Below are positions 62,240 to 64,000 of a DNA stretch of 64,000 bases, one piece after another. Each line of letters opens with the position of its first letter. The stretch's first letter is position 1. The stretch comes from Nematostella vectensis (taxonomy: Eukaryota; Cnidaria; Anthozoa; Actiniaria; Edwardsiidae): NCBI RefSeq assembly GCF_932526225.1, contig NC_064035.1:21875969-21939968 (forward strand), written 5' to 3'. The notes under the pieces were generated by a model, which was given only the letters and a program-made list of their open reading frames with translations, had not been told where the DNA came from and did no database searches. The position numbers were made by a program, and so were the translations under genes.

Positions 62240-63484
62240 ATCTAAACAAGCACCTTGCTGCGCATAACATTATATCCAATCTACAACATGGTTTTCGTGC
62301 AGGTTTTTCCTGCGAGACGCAGTTAATCCTAGCGGTACATGACTGGGCTTCGATCCTTAATAAACATGGCCAAGTAGATGTTCTTCTGTTAGATTTCCAA
62401 AAGGCCTTTGATAAAGTTTCGCACTCGAAGCTACAGCAAAAGCTTAAGCTCTATGGCATCTCCGGAAAGACTCTGTCCTGGTTATCTGCTTTCTTAACAA
62501 ATCGTTCGCAGTTTGTTGCCGTCGATGGTGCAAAATCTAACGCGGTACCCGTTACATCAGGTGTGCCCCAGGGCACCGTCCTCGGGCCAACACTCTTCCT
62601 CCTATTTATCAATGATATTGCTGATTCTCTAGATTCACAGATGCGGTTATTCGCGGATGATGCCATTGTCTATCGCCAGGTTGACTCGGTCGATGATCAT
62701 CAAGTCCTTCAACATGACCTCGACAATCTCTCTGATTGGTCTGATACCTGGCAGATGGCCTTTAACGTCTCCAAATGCCATCTGTTATCAGTCACTAACA
62801 AACGCAACCCAAGCCTGCATGAATATGAGATTAACTCTCAAATACTATCTTCTGTTGACTCCCATGATTATCTGGGCGTGCGCTGTTCTCGCGACCTACG
62901 ATGGGGGAGCCACTGCTCTAAGATCGCAAGCAGTGCTAGCAGTACACTAGGTATAATCAGGAGAACCCTTAAACCATGCTCAAGAGAGGTTAAAGAACGT
63001 GCCTATATGACATTAGTCAGGCCTAAACTTGAATATGCCGCCGCTGTGTGGAATCCGTACACCACCAAGGATGTTTCCCTCCTCGAGCAGGTACAAAAAA
63101 GCGCCGCGCGATTTGTAACTTCCAACTACAATTATAAAGCCAGCACTACAGAAATGGTTGAGTCTCTAGGTTGGGACACTCTGGAAACAAGACGCCTCAT
63201 GCTGCAACTATCAATGTTTTTTAAGATCAAAAACAACAGTCAAAATCCAATTCCCGACAAGCATCCAAGAGAACACAAGAACATCCAGAAGGACAGATAT
63301 AAGCTATAGACAGTTGCAAGCAAACGTAAATGCGTTTGGCATGTCCTTCATACCAAGAACAATAAGAACTTGGAACTTGGTATCTGGCGACATTGCGGCC
63401 CTGCCATCCTTACAGCTCTTTCAGGCCGCCGCCTTGCCTGCGTTAAGATCCAAGCAGGCCCCTGGCTATATGCGCCGCCTCTAG
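62240..63484 (+). pseudogene. 5'-truncated non-LTR retrotransposon reverse transcriptase
   Basis: The frame has no ATG at its start and opens within the polymerase at about 62240: QHGFRAGFSCETQLILAVHD, LLDFQKAFDKVSHSKL (motif A), TSGVPQGTVLGPTLFLLFIN, and the catalytic LFADDAIVY. These are followed by WQMAFNVSKCHLLSVTN, YLGVRCSRDLRWGSH and RPKLEYAAAVWNPYT. The frame ends at 63307-63309, but the conserved C-terminus (SFIPRTIRTWN ... QAAALPALRS) continues in another frame to a stop near 63484. It belongs to the Jockey/CR1/I-like group. 5' truncation is typical of incomplete target-primed reverse transcription. A short AAGACTTT tandem tail at about 63539-63565 probably marks its 3' end. Confidence 0.8.
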
Positions 63485-63565
63485 CCAGGGTACACCATCC
63501 CCCCTTTGCGTTAGCGAAAGCTATAAAAGGTTATAAACTTTAAGACTTTAAGACTTGAAAGTTTT

Positions 63566-64000
63566 GAAGAGTCAAGTCTTGTGCTCGAGTCAAGGTCAGC
63601 TGAAATGTCAGAGTAAGCCACAAGATAAAGAAAGAAAAAAAAACAAGCTAATTTTATGGACACCTTCTCCGACAAGTGCTCCTATGTATTTGTTCTTGCA
63701 CTGGCAGACGTAGGTAAGTTGGCGTATTGTATAAAAGTACTTAGCGGAACGGTCTTTCGGAGTTGTTTTGTTTTCAAACTTTGAATACCTTTTTCATTGT
63801 TGAATTTGATTTACTTTAAGTAACTTAATTACCTCAGCGAATAAATATTCTAGGCTGTATTTATCAAATTCGATCTCTAAATCTGCCATTCACCATCTAT
63901 AGAAAAATTTTAACTACTTTTCATAAATAAATTGAATATAAGTTACCAGAGCTGTCAACTCTGTCACAAGATTTTGGACCTCATCATAAACCTAATTATT
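63566..64000. other. AT-rich flank, no gene recognised
   Basis: No coding frame, repeat unit or RNA gene was recognised up to the window end. Confidence 0.4.

Overview
This window reads as nuclear DNA of an invertebrate animal, most likely an anthozoan cnidarian. The call is an inference from recognisable repetitive protein families (DIRS-like, Ty3/gypsy and non-LTR retrotransposons, a RAG1-N-terminal-like RING family, a CXC-domain transposon protein, the 'GLNSMEGREAKH' family) and from spliced, AT-rich gene remnants. There is no operon structure. Almost every recognisable gene belongs to a mobile element; only two exon-like pieces look host-derived (about 3672-3957 and 10897-11127).

Layout. 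1-12.8 kb: a hairpin MITE, a decayed minus-strand LTR retrotransposon, a possible host membrane-protein exon, a minus-strand non-LTR remnant, a plus-strand DIRS/Ngaro-type tyrosine-recombinase retrotransposon, an array of CRE/E-box-rich repeats, a MITE, a damaged C2H2 zinc-finger exon and a fragment of a Polinton end. 13.2-16.9 kb: a 79-bp satellite of about 46 copies. 19.9-22.1 kb: a well-preserved minus-strand non-LTR element. 22.3-24.0 kb: a broken RAG1-N-terminal-like transposon gene. 24.0-27.6 kb: a broken minus-strand gypsy element. 28-33.4 kb: cnidarian-type transposon genes, one inside a TIR-bounded element.

Centrepiece. 34198-50308 is a 16.1-kb Polinton/Maverick (adintovirus-like) provirus. 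It has 194-bp terminal inverted repeats that pair with no gaps and about three mismatches, and a 6-bp target duplication (AATAGA). Joining the two flanks regenerates a unit of the minisatellite it landed in. It carries a chromodomain integrase, the C-terminal part of a protein-primed DNA polymerase B, double jelly-roll major capsid protein, two tandem minor-capsid-like genes, adenain-type protease, packaging ATPase, parvovirus-type phospholipase A2, basic core-like proteins, a pX-like protein, a GRF zinc-finger protein and two RING-like proteins, one ending in a SUMO-interaction motif. Four late-type genes share a TATAAATAG box 42-55 nt before the start codon, and a fifth copy faces the minus-strand gene. 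Polymerase B lacks its exonuclease, terminal-protein and motif A regions, and most genes carry frameshifts or in-frame stops, so this copy is defective as read.

50.3-61.7 kb: the Polinton-hosting minisatellite, a second inverted Polinton fragment, and then a 10.6-kb imperfect palindrome whose arms both keep a 60-nt exon-like segment. A young Ty3/gypsy retrotransposon (192-bp LTRs, AGTAG target duplication, 923-codon pol) interrupts the right arm and small MITEs interrupt the left. 62.2-63.5 kb: a 5'-truncated non-LTR retrotransposon.
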